Shown: positions 1 through 9,679, numbered from the stretch's first letter. The stretch is 64,000 nt of DNA from Holdemania sp. Marseille-P2844 (GCF_900120005.1 NZ_LT635453.1:248001-312000), one strand, 5' to 3'. Made by a program: numbers and translations. The notes: generated by a model from the letters alone, not told the origin.

Positions 1-138
1 GGGAACGATCAAGCGGTCAATCCGGGATCGGCGAATGAACCTCCCTTTCTAAACCGATCCCGGTTCCGACTGACTTGACAGGCAAAGGAATTGAAGAAGA
101 ATTCTAGAAGAAAAAAGGAAAATCAGAGAAAAATATGG

Positions 139-174
139 AAGGCGCGGTCTGTAACAAAACAGCCCGCCTTTTTT
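139..174 (+). terminator. Rho-independent terminator
   Basis: An imperfect GC-rich hairpin (GGCGCGGTCTGT against ACAGCCCGCC) is followed by six T residues. It would end a plus-strand gene lying left of the window. Bases 1-315 otherwise show no gene: two plus frames are open from the edge but stop at 50-52 and 76-78, so at most the last residues of an upstream protein are present. Confidence 0.6.
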
Positions 175-315
175 CCTGGCTTTTAGAATTCGGCGGAGGC
201 GGGATGAGGTTAGCGGCGTTAATCTTAACTTTTCCTGTTCGCAAGTGTCAGATCCTACAAGAAAAAAGGAAGGAAACGGCGTACAATAAAGCCAGAAGAA
301 AAAAGGGGGAAGTCC

Positions 316-1167
316 ATGCCATCGACACAGGAACAGCGGCATGTCTACTATGACCGCGATTTGGAAATCGAAGCGTACAATCTGGGCGGGATTGTTCAGA
401 AGTTTCCCAATCATTTTCATGAATTTTATGTCCTTGGTTTTATCGAAGGGGGAAAACGGCATCTGTGGTGCCGGGGCGAGGAATATGACGTGAGTGCCGG
501 GGATCTGATTCTGTTCAATCCGCGGGATAACCATTACTGCGCGCCGATCAACGGCGAGATTCTGGATTACCGGGCAGTGAACATCAATCCGGACGTTATG
601 CGCAAAGCCGTCAGGGAAATTACCGGACACGATCAGCTGCCGCGGTTTACGCGGAATGTCGTGCCGCAAAGTGAAATCGCCGCACTGATCGGGGATTTGT
701 ACGACGCAATCTTAAGCCGTGCGCCGAAGCTGAAAAAAGCCGAAGCTTTTTACTTTCTGATCGAACAGGTGCTGCAGGAGTGTGCGGTGGATTATGATCA
801 AAGTCCAATTCCGCAGCCCAATCCGCTGATTCAGGCGTTATGCCAATATATTGAGGAACACTTTGCGGAGAATATCACACTGGAAGAACTGGCCGCTCGG
901 GCCGGGTTTGGCAAGTCGTATCTGCTGCGCTGTTTTACCCAGCAGATTGGCGTGTCTCCGTACCGCTATTTGCAGACCATCCGGATTGATCGGGCAAAGA
1001 AACTGTTGGAACAAGGCGCAGCGCCGGTGGAGGCGGCAGGAATGACGGGATTTGCGGACCAGAGTCACTTCACTAATTATTTTAAAGAGTTTATCGGTCT
1101 GACACCGAAGCAGTATCAGCGGATTTTTACCCCGCCGCAGGAAAGCGCAAAAACGGATGAGGAATAA
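316..1167 (+). CDS. AraC-family transcriptional regulator
   Basis: A 283-residue DNA-binding regulator of the AraC/XylS family. The N-terminal part (about 20-140) reads as a cupin effector domain, with HFHEFY and a GDLILFNP-like turn. The C-terminal part (about 170-275) holds two helix-turn-helix units ending in the family signature around SHFTNYFKEFIGLTPKQY. Start ATG is preceded by AAGGGGG. It overlaps the downstream EamA exporter by 11 bases, and DUF2000 follows, so the three are probably one operon and the regulator probably controls the exporter. The ligand cannot be read from the sequence. Confidence 0.9.
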   Translation: MPSTQEQRHVYYDRDLEIEAYNLGGIVQKFPNHFHEFYVLGFIEGGKRHLWCRGEEYDVSAGDLILFNPRDNHYCAPINGEILDYRAVNINPDVMRKAVREITGHDQLPRFTRNVVPQSEIAALIGDLYDAILSRAPKLKKAEAFYFLIEQVLQECAVDYDQSPIPQPNPLIQALCQYIEEHFAENITLEELAARAGFGKSYLLRCFTQQIGVSPYRYLQTIRIDRAKKLLEQGAAPVEAAGMTGFADQSHFTNYFKEFIGLTPKQYQRIFTPPQESAKTDEE

Positions 1168-2074
1168 CAAATCGCTGCGGTCAGGTCAGGCTGCGGCGCT
1201 GGTGACAATTTTAATCTGGGGCACGACGTTCATTTCCACTAAGGTCCTGCTGAACACGCTCTCCCCGGTGGAAATTCTGTTTTTACGGTTTGGCATCGGC
1301 TATCTGGCTTTGTGGCTGGCCGCTCCGCGAAGGCTGCGGTTAACAGAGGGGCGGCAGGAAGGCTTATTCGCATTGGCTGGACTGTGCGGCGTTACCTTGT
1401 ATTATGGCTTTGAAAATCTGGCGCTGAGCGCAACCCGGGCATCGAACGTCGGCGTGATCATTTCCATCGCACCCTTCTTCACCGTTCTGTTCAGCAGTGC
1501 TTTCTTAAAAGAGAAACGGCCGGGCCTGCGGTTTTTTCTGGGCTTTGTGATCGCGATGGCGGGCATCATGTTGATCAGCTTCCATCAGGATGCGGTTGAG
1601 CTTCATCCTTTAGGCGATGGGCTGGCGGTGATCGCCGCGATGATCTGGGCGGTCTATTGCTTGTTAAGCCGGCGAATTTCCGAGCTGGGCTATAACGTGC
1701 TGTTAGCGACGCGAAGAACCTTTTTTTATGGCTTACTCTTCATGCTTCCGTTAGTTTACACACAATTCCCAATCCGGATCCAGACGATTCTCAGCCCGGA
1801 GGTCCTGTTCAATTTAGTCTTTTTAGGGCTGGGCGCTTCCGCGCTGTGCTTTGTCACCTGGAATCTGGCAGTCGGGATTTTGGGCTCGGTGAAGACCAGC
1901 GTTACCATTTATATCGTCCCGGTGATCACCGCGGTGGCTTCGGCTCTGGTTCTTCATGAACCGCTGACGGCGAAGGTGATCCTGGGGCTGGCTTTAACGC
2001 TGGGCGGCCTGGTGCTGTCGCAGAATACCAATCAGGAAAAGGAGAAAGAAGAAAACTATGGAACACTCGAATGA
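1157..2074 (+). CDS. EamA/DMT-family transporter
   Basis: A 305-residue inner-membrane protein of the drug/metabolite transporter superfamily. Two EamA repeats (about 12-145 and 155-290) give roughly ten hydrophobic segments; the C-terminus is a short charged tail. Members export metabolites or amino acids, but substrate is not predictable from sequence. The gene starts inside the end of the AraC gene and its 3' end overlaps the DUF2000 start, which indicates translational coupling in an AraC-EamA-DUF2000 operon. Confidence 0.9.
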   Translation: MRNNKSLRSGQAAALVTILIWGTTFISTKVLLNTLSPVEILFLRFGIGYLALWLAAPRRLRLTEGRQEGLFALAGLCGVTLYYGFENLALSATRASNVGVIISIAPFFTVLFSSAFLKEKRPGLRFFLGFVIAMAGIMLISFHQDAVELHPLGDGLAVIAAMIWAVYCLLSRRISELGYNVLLATRRTFFYGLLFMLPLVYTQFPIRIQTILSPEVLFNLVFLGLGASALCFVTWNLAVGILGSVKTSVTIYIVPVITAVASALVLHEPLTAKVILGLALTLGGLVLSQNTNQEKEKEENYGTLE

Positions 2075-2480
2075 AAAATGCGTGATGGTGATCAATGCAG
2101 AATTGCCCTTGGGCTTAATCGCAAACACTGCCGGAATTTTAGGCGTCACCTTAGGCAAGCTGGCGCCGCAGATCGTCGGCGAAGATGTTGTCGATCAAAG
2201 CGGAAATTCCCATCGGGGCGTCGTCGCAATCCCGATTCCGATTCTCAGCGTATCCAGGGAGAAGCTGAAAATGATTCGTGAACAGCTGTATCAGCCGGAG
2301 TTCTCCGACCTGATCGTCGTCGATTTCTCCGACGTCGCCCAGAGCTGCAAGAACTATCCGGAATACATTGAAAAGGCCGCGGCGGTAACCGAAGAAGAGA
2401 TCACATACTTTGGCATCGGAATTTACGGTTCGAAAAAACGCGTCAACAAGCTGACGGGCGATCTGCCGCTGCTGCGCTGA
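2058..2480 (+). CDS. DUF2000 family protein
   Basis: A 140-residue cytoplasmic protein matching the DUF2000 family (start MEHSNEKCVMVIN, a GLIANTAGILGVTLGK stretch, and a conserved IPIPIL region). The family fold resembles peptidyl-tRNA hydrolase II, but no activity is established. It is encoded with an AraC regulator and an EamA transporter, an association I recall for this family; it may act on the transported compound, which is inference. Its start overlaps the transporter by 17 bases, and a strong terminator follows. Confidence 0.8.
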   Translation: MEHSNEKCVMVINAELPLGLIANTAGILGVTLGKLAPQIVGEDVVDQSGNSHRGVVAIPIPILSVSREKLKMIREQLYQPEFSDLIVVDFSDVAQSCKNYPEYIEKAAAVTEEEITYFGIGIYGSKKRVNKLTGDLPLLR

Positions 2481-2514
2481 GCCGCGTTTTGTCACAATCA
2501 GAAATGGGGCTGCT

Positions 2515-2552
2515 GGCAAGGAACGGGGAAATAACCGGGCCTTGCCTTTTTC
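2515..2552 (+). terminator. Rho-independent terminator
   Basis: GGCAAGG (2515-2521) pairs with CCTTGCC (2540-2546) and is followed by a T-rich tract. It ends the AraC-EamA-DUF2000 unit. Confidence 0.85.
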
Positions 2553-2683
2553 TATCCGTTTTTTCGCAAGGACCAAAGAAGCTCCGGCTGAAATCATGAA
2601 TAATCCAGGAAATCACAAGACATTTTAATGCTTTTGCGTCCGCTTCGTGGTATATTATTGATGTGAAAACAGGAGGAAATATC

Positions 2684-4258
2684 ATGAACAGAAAACCTTT
2701 AGTTCTTGTTGTCATGGACGGCGTCGGATTAACCGATAAGGACAACGGCAATGCGGTCAAGCATGCCTACACTCCAAACCTGGACGCCTTGATGGCAACC
2801 TGCCCAAATACGAAAATCAAAGCGCACGGGACCGCGGTCGGTCTGCCGAGCGACGCCGATATGGGAAACTCTGAAGTCGGTCATAACGCGTTAGGCTGCG
2901 GCCAGATTTACAGCCAGGGCGCGAAGCTGGTCAACGAGTCGATTGAAACCGGCGCGATCTATACTTCGGATACCTGGAAAGAACTGATCGCCAACGCCAA
3001 GGGTCACACGCTGCATTTCTTAGGTCTGTTGTCGGACGGCAACGTCCATTCGCATATTGATCATCTGAAGGCGATGATCCGCGAAGCGAAGAAGGAAGGC
3101 GTGGAACGGGTCCGCCTGCACGTCCTGCTGGACGGCCGCGATGTTCCGGAAACCTCGGCGTTAATCTATGTTGAAGAAATTGAAAACCTGTTGGCGGAGC
3201 TGAGCGACGGCACCTTCGATGCGAAGATTGCCAGCGGCGGCGGACGCATGGTCATTACGATGGACCGTTACGAAGCCAACTGGAATATGGTCGAAAAGGG
3301 CTGGCATATCCATGTCCTGGGCGAAGGCCGTCAGTTTGCTTCGACCAAGGAAGCGATTGAAACCTATCGCGATGAGCTGCATTGTTCCGATCAGGATCTG
3401 CCGGGCTTTGTCATCGCAGAAAATGGCCAGCCGGTCGGTACAATCGAAGATGGCGACAGCGTGATCCTGTTCAACTTCCGCGGCGACCGTGCGATTGAAA
3501 TCTCCAAAGCGTTTGAAATGGCGAACTTCGACGCGTTTGACCGCGTGCGCTTCCCGAAGGTGGTTTACGCAGGCATGCTTCAGTATGACGGCGATCTGCA
3601 CATCCCGGAAAAATTCCTGGTTACCCCGCCGCACATCACCAACACGTTATCTGAATATCTGGTAAAGAAAGGCATTCGTTCCTACGCGATCTCGGAAACG
3701 CAGAAATTCGGTCACGTCACGTATTTCTGGAATGGCAACCGTTCTGAGAAATTCGATGAAAAGCTGGAAACCTGGGTTGAAATCCCTTCCGACGTCGTTC
3801 CATTTGAGCAGCGGCCTTGGATGAAGGGCGCGGAAATCAGTGACGAATTGATCAAAGCGATTGAATCCGGCGACTATGACTTCTACCGCGTTAATTATCC
3901 GAACGGCGACATGGTAGGGCATACGGGCAACTATGAAGCGACGATCATCGGTATGGAAACCGTCGATCTGTGCCTGAAGCGGCTGATGGATGCCTGCGAT
4001 AAAGCCGGGGCGATCATGATCGTTACCGCCGACCACGGCAATGCCGACGAGATGGAAGAAAAGAAGAAGAATCCGGAAGACAAGGCGAAACCGAAGACTT
4101 CGCATACGCTCAATCCGGTTCCGTTCATCATCCGCGGGGCGGACGTCGAATTGAAAGACGGCGAGTTCGGCTTAAGCAACGTTGCGGCAACGGCAGTCGA
4201 GCTGATGGGTCTGGAAGTTCCGGAAGGCTGGAACGAAAGCATGCTGGCAAAGAAATAA
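2684..4258 (+). CDS. gpmI: 2,3-bisphosphoglycerate-independent phosphoglycerate mutase
   Basis: Interconverts 3- and 2-phosphoglycerate in glycolysis; a two-Mn alkaline-phosphatase-fold enzyme of 524 residues, the usual length. The first metal site is in VVMDGVG (Asp12) and the phosphorylated serine is in MGNSEVGH (about Ser63); the C-terminal ADHGNADEM carries further metal ligands. An ATG lies 21 bases upstream at 2663, but it precedes the ribosome site AGGAGG; the ATG at 2684 sits seven bases after that site and starts MNRKPLVL, so it is preferred. The gene stands alone between two terminators, with a TATATT-like -10 around 2650. Confidence 0.96.
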   Translation: MNRKPLVLVVMDGVGLTDKDNGNAVKHAYTPNLDALMATCPNTKIKAHGTAVGLPSDADMGNSEVGHNALGCGQIYSQGAKLVNESIETGAIYTSDTWKELIANAKGHTLHFLGLLSDGNVHSHIDHLKAMIREAKKEGVERVRLHVLLDGRDVPETSALIYVEEIENLLAELSDGTFDAKIASGGGRMVITMDRYEANWNMVEKGWHIHVLGEGRQFASTKEAIETYRDELHCSDQDLPGFVIAENGQPVGTIEDGDSVILFNFRGDRAIEISKAFEMANFDAFDRVRFPKVVYAGMLQYDGDLHIPEKFLVTPPHITNTLSEYLVKKGIRSYAISETQKFGHVTYFWNGNRSEKFDEKLETWVEIPSDVVPFEQRPWMKGAEISDELIKAIESGDYDFYRVNYPNGDMVGHTGNYEATIIGMETVDLCLKRLMDACDKAGAIMIVTADHGNADEMEEKKKNPEDKAKPKTSHTLNPVPFIIRGADVELKDGEFGLSNVAATAVELMGLEVPEGWNESMLAKK

Positions 4259-4284
4259 AAAAGTGTTCCGCAAAATAAACAATC

Positions 4285-4322
4285 CCTCTGAGTTGTGGTA
4301 TCATAAACTCAGAGGTTTTCTT
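4285..4322 (+). terminator. Rho-independent terminator
   Basis: CCTCTGAGTT (4285-4294) pairs perfectly with AACTCAGAGG (4306-4315) and is followed by a T-rich tract. It ends gpmI. Confidence 0.9.
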
Positions 4323-4431
4323 TTTATTGAAGATGCCGGGGCCATGCCTGAGGATTTAGAACGTCTTTGGCTTCATTTCACAAGAAAACCATTCTCATTC
4401 TCTGCGGCGACCATCAAAAAGGAGGACAACT

Positions 4432-6384
4432 ATGCGAAAAGGATTATCATTCATCTTGGCCTGCGGGCTGCTGCTATGCGCCGGCTGTACGCCGGCTGCG
4501 GAAAAACGAACATTCAGCGAAGACGGGAAGAGCGCCGTCGCTTATCAGGAAACATTGTTGGAAACTCAGAACCAACAGACCGAACAAATCGCCGCGCAGG
4601 CGGTGGGCGGAACTCTGGACAATCCTGTTGTTCTCGTCAATCCCTATGGATTAAGTCCGCTGAGCGCGTTGATTCAATTCGATACCGAAACCGCGGAACC
4701 GGTCACGGTCATTGTCAAAGGCAAACAGGCGCAGGCGGATCTGAGCTGGACTTATGAACCATCAACCGCGCATTGCCTGCCGATCATCGGTTTGTATCCG
4801 CAGCAGAAAACGACGGTTCAGCTGATCGTCGATGATCAGGTGAAGGAGCTGGAGATTGAAGGTCAGGCGCTGCCGGAGGATGCTTTCAGGGCGGAGGTGA
4901 CGGTTGCCGATCAGAACCCGCAGCCGAATCAGCTGATCTTTACAACCCCTTCCAGCACCGGTTATGCCACCGGGTATGACAGTCAGGGCGAGATCCGCTG
5001 GATTTTAAATGTGATGATGTTATGGGATCTGAATTTACTGGAAGACGGCCGGATTACGCTGAGCACCAACCGCCTGCTGGACAGTCCATATTACACGACA
5101 GGATTTCTGACGATGGATTTGCTGGGGCATATCGACGCGGAATACAGTGTGCCGGGCGGGTATCATCATGATCTGGATCAGCTGCCTGACGGTAATTTCC
5201 TGATCGCTTCCGATGACTTCAGCGGATCGACCGTGGAGGATGTGATCGTTGAGATTGATCGGCAAACTGGGGCCGTAGTGAAATCCTTTGATTTGAAAAC
5301 AATTCTGCCGCAGGATCAGGGAAAGAGCTTGAACTGGACGGCAAAGGACTGGTTCCACAATAACAGCGTCGATTATAACCCGGCGCAGAATACGCTGACG
5401 GTGTCCGGCAGGCATCAGGACGCTGTGGCTGTGATCGACTACGACACTCAGAAATTGATCGCGATCATCGGCTCGCCAGAGGGATGGTCGGAAGAAATGC
5501 AGGATTATTTTCTGACGCCGGAAGGCGGGGACTTTGAATGGCAGTGGGCGCAGCATGCCGCGACCTGGCTGGACGATCAGCACATTATGATGTTTGACAA
5601 CGGGATGTACCGGTCGAAGACCGAAGAGAACGCGGTCAAAGCGGAGGATAATTATTCCCGGCTGGTCGTTTATGCGGTGGATCTGGAAGGCAAGACGATC
5701 CGGCAGGTCAGGGAATATGGCAAGGAGCGGGGATATGCTTATTATTCCCCCTATATCAGCGACGTTGATTTCCTGGGAAATGACCGGTGGCTGGTGACTT
5801 CGGGCGGAATTTCCTGGCTGGATGGCAAGATCAACAATATGCCGGGATCATTGACAGCTTTCGATCAGATGGAGGCGTATGTAACCGTGATCGACGGAGA
5901 TCAGGAACAGTTTGAGATGAAAATCCCGGCGAATATCTACCGGGCTGAGATGATCGACGTTTCCAAGACGACGATGACACCGCTGGAATCCGGAAGATTA
6001 TTAGGAAGTCTGGGTGTCACGGCATATCAAACGGAAGATGATCTGGATGCCAGACTGAAATTCAGCGAAGCTCGGCCGATTGATGAGAAACTGGCGGAAA
6101 AGCTGACGCTGACACATGAACAAGACCGCCTGATGGTGACGGCGACGTTAAATAAACATGATAATCTTGATCTCATTTTAGCGAATGAGGAAGGGCTGAG
6201 GATTTATCCGGTACAGACGGACACCCAGCCGGGAATGTGCGTGGCGGTTTTCAACCAGCCGAAATCGCCGGATGTCTCAACGTTAATTCAGACGATCAGC
6301 GCGGAAGGGCTGGATGGGACGTGGCATGTGTACTACCGGCTCAATAATCAGCTGATCGACGCGCGGCAGGTCTATCGGAATTGA
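4432..6384 (+). CDS. assT: Arylsulfate sulfotransferase lipoprotein
   Basis: A 650-residue exported lipoprotein of the AssT family, which moves sulfate from one phenolic ester to another phenol without PAPS. The N-terminal signal ends in the lipobox LCAGC (Cys19). An N-terminal beta domain (to about 150) is followed by a six-bladed propeller-type domain with the family stretches HHDLDQLPDGNFL, WFHNNSVDYN and QHAATWLDDQH, which carry candidate catalytic histidines. The start follows AAGGAGG. It stands alone between terminators. Likely role: desulfating or transferring sulfate on phenolic gut compounds at the cell surface; the substrate is inference. Confidence 0.85.
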   Translation: MRKGLSFILACGLLLCAGCTPAAEKRTFSEDGKSAVAYQETLLETQNQQTEQIAAQAVGGTLDNPVVLVNPYGLSPLSALIQFDTETAEPVTVIVKGKQAQADLSWTYEPSTAHCLPIIGLYPQQKTTVQLIVDDQVKELEIEGQALPEDAFRAEVTVADQNPQPNQLIFTTPSSTGYATGYDSQGEIRWILNVMMLWDLNLLEDGRITLSTNRLLDSPYYTTGFLTMDLLGHIDAEYSVPGGYHHDLDQLPDGNFLIASDDFSGSTVEDVIVEIDRQTGAVVKSFDLKTILPQDQGKSLNWTAKDWFHNNSVDYNPAQNTLTVSGRHQDAVAVIDYDTQKLIAIIGSPEGWSEEMQDYFLTPEGGDFEWQWAQHAATWLDDQHIMMFDNGMYRSKTEENAVKAEDNYSRLVVYAVDLEGKTIRQVREYGKERGYAYYSPYISDVDFLGNDRWLVTSGGISWLDGKINNMPGSLTAFDQMEAYVTVIDGDQEQFEMKIPANIYRAEMIDVSKTTMTPLESGRLLGSLGVTAYQTEDDLDARLKFSEARPIDEKLAEKLTLTHEQDRLMVTATLNKHDNLDLILANEEGLRIYPVQTDTQPGMCVAVFNQPKSPDVSTLIQTISAEGLDGTWHVYYRLNNQLIDARQVYRN

Positions 6385-6452
6385 TTAAGGGAGAAATCGA
6401 AAAACAGAAACAGACTGGCTGGACTGAAGTCCTTTGAAGTGTAATCATTAAA

Positions 6453-6486
6453 AAATCGGGAATGAAGAAGTTCCCGATTTTTTTGG
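6453..6486. terminator. Bidirectional terminator between convergent genes
   Basis: AAATCGGGAA (6453-6462) pairs with TTCCCGATTT (6471-6480). T runs occur on both strands, so the hairpin can serve both the sulfotransferase gene and the convergent GntR regulator. Confidence 0.9.
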
Positions 6487-6493
6487 CCTTTTT

Positions 6494-7222
6494 TTATTTT
6501 TCCTGACGGTAACACTGATAGCGGAATGAATACTGATCCGCATGATAATAGGTTTCCGTATATTCAAACGGGGTGTTGTCCGTCAGATAGGAAATATGCG
6601 TGCTCAGGACTACGTCCCGCTTTTCAGCCATTTCCAGAGCTTTTTGAATTTCCCTGCTTGGCATGACGACGCTGATTGTCGTATCATTATAAGCCAGCTG
6701 TAAATTTAATTTTTCTTCCAGATACTGATAAAGTGATTTTTCCAGATAGGTAATATCCAGATAGGGCACTTTAAGAACAGAAATGTAATTGTAGCTGACG
6801 GCCATCGGCTTGCCATCTCCTAAGCGCAATCGAATAAAATAATGGATAAAATCATTCTCTTTCAGACCAAGCTTCTCCATGATCTCGGGAACCTCTTTAG
6901 CGCAGATCACGGAATAATGAAGCAATTTTGCTTCCGTTTTAATACCGACACGCCGATGTTCTTCAGAAAAGGAAAGCATCTCCGGAATTTTCCGCTCGAT
7001 CCGCGGTCCTCGTACAAAACTCCCCTTGCCTGGAATTCGTTCAATGTATTCCTGATCGGAAAGGTGAGTCAGCGCTTTATTCACGGTCATGCGGCTGACG
7101 TTAAACTGGGCGCACAGCTCGTTTTCAGAAGGAAGCTTATCTCCACGATGCACTTTTCCGTGTTTAATCTGTTTTATGATATAATCTTCGATCTTCTGAT
7201 ATTGAAGCTGTTTTTTCGCCAT
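6494..7222 (-). CDS. GntR/HutC-family regulator with UTRA domain
   Basis: A 242-residue repressor. The N-terminal winged helix (about 5-75) shows DKLPSENELCAQFNVSR and ends in IPGKGSFVRG; the C-terminal UTRA ligand domain covers about 95-235. An in-frame GTG at 7291 lacks a ribosome site; the ATG at 7222 follows GAGGGA and starts MAKKQLQYQ. It is the last gene of a minus-strand unit with nagA and a SIS protein. UTRA regulators of this kind (NagR, AgaR2) commonly respond to amino-sugar phosphates, which fits these neighbours; the exact ligand is inference. Confidence 0.92.
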   Translation of the reverse strand: MAKKQLQYQKIEDYIIKQIKHGKVHRGDKLPSENELCAQFNVSRMTVNKALTHLSDQEYIERIPGKGSFVRGPRIERKIPEMLSFSEEHRRVGIKTEAKLLHYSVICAKEVPEIMEKLGLKENDFIHYFIRLRLGDGKPMAVSYNYISVLKVPYLDITYLEKSLYQYLEEKLNLQLAYNDTTISVVMPSREIQKALEMAEKRDVVLSTHISYLTDNTPFEYTETYYHADQYSFRYQCYRQEK

Positions 7223-7293
7223 GGTGTCCCTCAACTCTCTATTTGAAATTATTTTACCATAAATATCCAGCAAATCATCATTCTTCCGCACAA

Positions 7294-8385
7294 TTACGAA
7301 GCGACGAATTTGCTTCCTGCTTTTTTATGGAAAAGCGGATCTGCGGCGAGGAAGGGATTGATGCCCAGCCGGTAGGGAATTCGTGATGAAATAATCTGCA
7401 GCGGCAGGATATACTCCAGAACATGAAAGTCCGGATCGTCAATCATTGGCAGCAGACAGTCTTTTTCCGTTGTCATCGACGAGTGCTGGTCAGGACCGAT
7501 GATAAATTGATGGGAAGTCGTTTCCCGGATCACAGAATGGATTTGGACCAGTCTGTCTTTTTCATAAGGATCCGGACTGGCCAGATAGATCAGGCGGGTC
7601 TCTTTCTGAACGGAATTATAAATCCCATGACAGAACTCTTCCAGTTCATAGCCGACAATCCCGAAGCGGAGAGTTTCCAACATTTTCAGCGCGCCTTCTA
7701 AAACATTGGCATAGTTATTTCCATAACCTAAAACCAGGATTCGCCGGCCTTCAATCAATTCTTCCTGAATTGCATCTACCCAGGCGGTCGCTGCCGGGAT
7801 AATTGCGTCATAATTTACAATCACAGTTTTCAGCCGTGTGAGCAGATCATTGACTTCCGCGTGGCTGATCCGGTTCAAGCACAACGCACCTTCAATTCCA
7901 AGCAGCCATAAAATTAAAACAGTAGCGGTATATCCCTTGGTTTTGGCGATGCTCAGCTCCGCGCCGCATTCCATAAGCAGATGCACATCGGAAAGCTGGA
8001 AGATCAGACTTTTGGGATTTTCGCTTAAACCGGCGGTCATGCATTGATGTGTCTTCGCTTTTTCCAGGGCGTCGGCGGTAGAGTAGCTGTTTCCACCCTG
8101 GGAAATTCCCAGAACCAGCGTATTTTTTGAATAGATCTTCTGCTGGGTTGTAAATAGAGAAGGCAATTCTGCCCGAACCCGGATCTGAAGCAGATTTTCC
8201 ATAACCCGCCGGGCTGCCAGCGCCGCGTGATAAGAAGTTCCTGATCCGCACAGAACAAGCTCATCCACGTTTTTTTCATGAAGCATTGTGCAGAATGGAC
8301 GGGTGATCGTTTTTCGTTTCTGGAGAATATTCAATAACACGTCTTTTTCTTCCAGAATATAATCGTACATCGTAATCTCGGTCAT
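7294..8385 (-). CDS. SIS-domain sugar isomerase/deaminase-like protein (AgaS/GlmS-C type)
   Basis: A 363-residue cytoplasmic protein made of two sugar isomerase (SIS) domains, about 30-165 and 195-350. It resembles the C-terminal half of GlmS but has no glutaminase domain. The phosphosugar-binding stretches LCGSGTSYHAAL and LGISQGGNSYSTADAL are visible. Members (AgaS, FrlB-like) deaminate or isomerise amino-sugar phosphates. It overlaps nagA by four bases and precedes the GntR gene, which supports a step after deacetylation of a phosphorylated N-acetyl-sugar. Whether the sugar is glucosamine or galactosamine cannot be told. Confidence 0.85.
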   Translation of the reverse strand: MTEITMYDYILEEKDVLLNILQKRKTITRPFCTMLHEKNVDELVLCGSGTSYHAALAARRVMENLLQIRVRAELPSLFTTQQKIYSKNTLVLGISQGGNSYSTADALEKAKTHQCMTAGLSENPKSLIFQLSDVHLLMECGAELSIAKTKGYTATVLILWLLGIEGALCLNRISHAEVNDLLTRLKTVIVNYDAIIPAATAWVDAIQEELIEGRRILVLGYGNNYANVLEGALKMLETLRFGIVGYELEEFCHGIYNSVQKETRLIYLASPDPYEKDRLVQIHSVIRETTSHQFIIGPDQHSSMTTEKDCLLPMIDDPDFHVLEYILPLQIISSRIPYRLGINPFLAADPLFHKKAGSKFVAS

Positions 8386-9536
8386 CGTATTTCCTCCTGC
8401 TTCAACATGGGAATACCGGAAACAAATGTCTGAAGAATCTGATAATCCTCGTCATAAACCGTAAGATCCGCCTGATAACCGGTTTTGATCAGACCTAAAT
8501 GATCGTCCAGCTTTAACATCCGCGCCGGATTGATCGTCGCCGCGTTGATGGCGCAGGCTTCGCTGAGCTTTCCCAGAGTTTGAAGATTGCGGACCGACTG
8601 AATCATCGTGATGCAGGAACCGGCCAGCCGGCCGTCTGAAAGCCGACCGACGCCGTCTTCTCCGATTGTGACCTTGCGGTCGACGGACTCATAATAGCCC
8701 GGTTTTAATCCTTTATAACGAGAGGAATCAGTAATGACAACCAGACGGTCACTGCCTTTGCATCGGCCAATGATATTGATAACGGAGGGATGGACGTGAA
8801 TGCCGTCGGCGATGACCTCAGAGTACAAAGCATCGCAGGATAATGCGGCTCCCGGCAATCCCGGTTTGCGATGATGCAGCGGATTCATACTGTTGAAGCA
8901 ATGGACGACAGACGAGGCGCCCTCCTCGACGGCCTGCATCATTTCCTCATAGCTGACGCCGGAGAAGCCAACCGCAACTTCCAGACCAAGCTCTGCGCAA
9001 TGTTTTAATACCTGATGCCCTTCATCTTTTTCCACAGCGAGGCCCACGCGGAGAATGTGGCCGCCGGAGGCTTCCATGAAACGGTCAAATTGTGCAATCT
9101 CCGGTTTTTGGATCAAGTATTTATCATAGGCGCCGGGATATTCGTGAGAGGTATAGGGACCCTGCAGGAAAATACCCGGGATGTGAGCGCCGTCTTCATT
9201 TTTTTCCTCAATGACGGTGCGGATGGCCTGAAGCGCCTGAATAATTCGAGGTTCTGAACGGGTTACTGTACCTGGCAGAAAAGAAGTAACCCCTTCCTGC
9301 GGCAAATATCGCTGCCAGACCCGAAGGGTTTCCGGGTCTCCGTCAGAAGCGTCGCCGCCCGCGTAACCGTGGGTATGCACATCAATTAAACCGGGGATAA
9401 TCCGGGCATTCTCATAGAATTGAGAATTTTCCAGGATGCCATTGTGAATTTCTGTGATTTTTCCATCTTCCAGTTTTAAGGTGGCAGGAATAAATTGCTC
9501 GTCAATCCAGACGCGCTGACTGCTGATAAAGGTCAT
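8382..9536 (-). CDS. nagA: N-acetylglucosamine-6-phosphate deacetylase
   Basis: Removes acetate from GlcNAc-6-phosphate (or GalNAc-6-phosphate in AgaA-like members). It has 384 residues and an amidohydrolase fold. Visible motifs are the DVHTHG metal site, FNSMNPLHHRKPG, the HVH of DGIHVHP and the catalytic aspartate in VITDSS. An ATG at 9575 is possible, but the ATG at 9536 follows AAAGGAG at good spacing and begins MTFISSQRVW. First gene of the nagA-SIS-GntR unit, divergent from the PTS operon. An AgaA role is possible given the SIS and mannose-family PTS neighbours. Confidence 0.9.
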   Translation of the reverse strand: MTFISSQRVWIDEQFIPATLKLEDGKITEIHNGILENSQFYENARIIPGLIDVHTHGYAGGDASDGDPETLRVWQRYLPQEGVTSFLPGTVTRSEPRIIQALQAIRTVIEEKNEDGAHIPGIFLQGPYTSHEYPGAYDKYLIQKPEIAQFDRFMEASGGHILRVGLAVEKDEGHQVLKHCAELGLEVAVGFSGVSYEEMMQAVEEGASSVVHCFNSMNPLHHRKPGLPGAALSCDALYSEVIADGIHVHPSVINIIGRCKGSDRLVVITDSSRYKGLKPGYYESVDRKVTIGEDGVGRLSDGRLAGSCITMIQSVRNLQTLGKLSEACAINAATINPARMLKLDDHLGLIKTGYQADLTVYDEDYQILQTFVSGIPMLKQEEIR

Positions 9537-9679
9537 GAACGATTCTCCTTTCTGCTGAGGCGAAGAGCTCAGCACTTGACTGCTTATCTGATAAACAAAT
9601 TATATACCACTGCATTTTAAAATGGAATAAAAATATATACAAGTTTATAAAAATGTATTTCATAACTGCAAATTTTATT

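Noticed and set aside
49-669. A 206-codon minus-strand open frame opposite the AraC gene
   Set aside because: It has no ribosome site, resembles no family and mirrors the codon pattern of the real plus-strand gene.
9537-9575. Upstream start for NagA at 9575
   Set aside because: The ATG at 9536 has an AAAGGAG site at good spacing, and the extra 13 residues are not typical of NagA.
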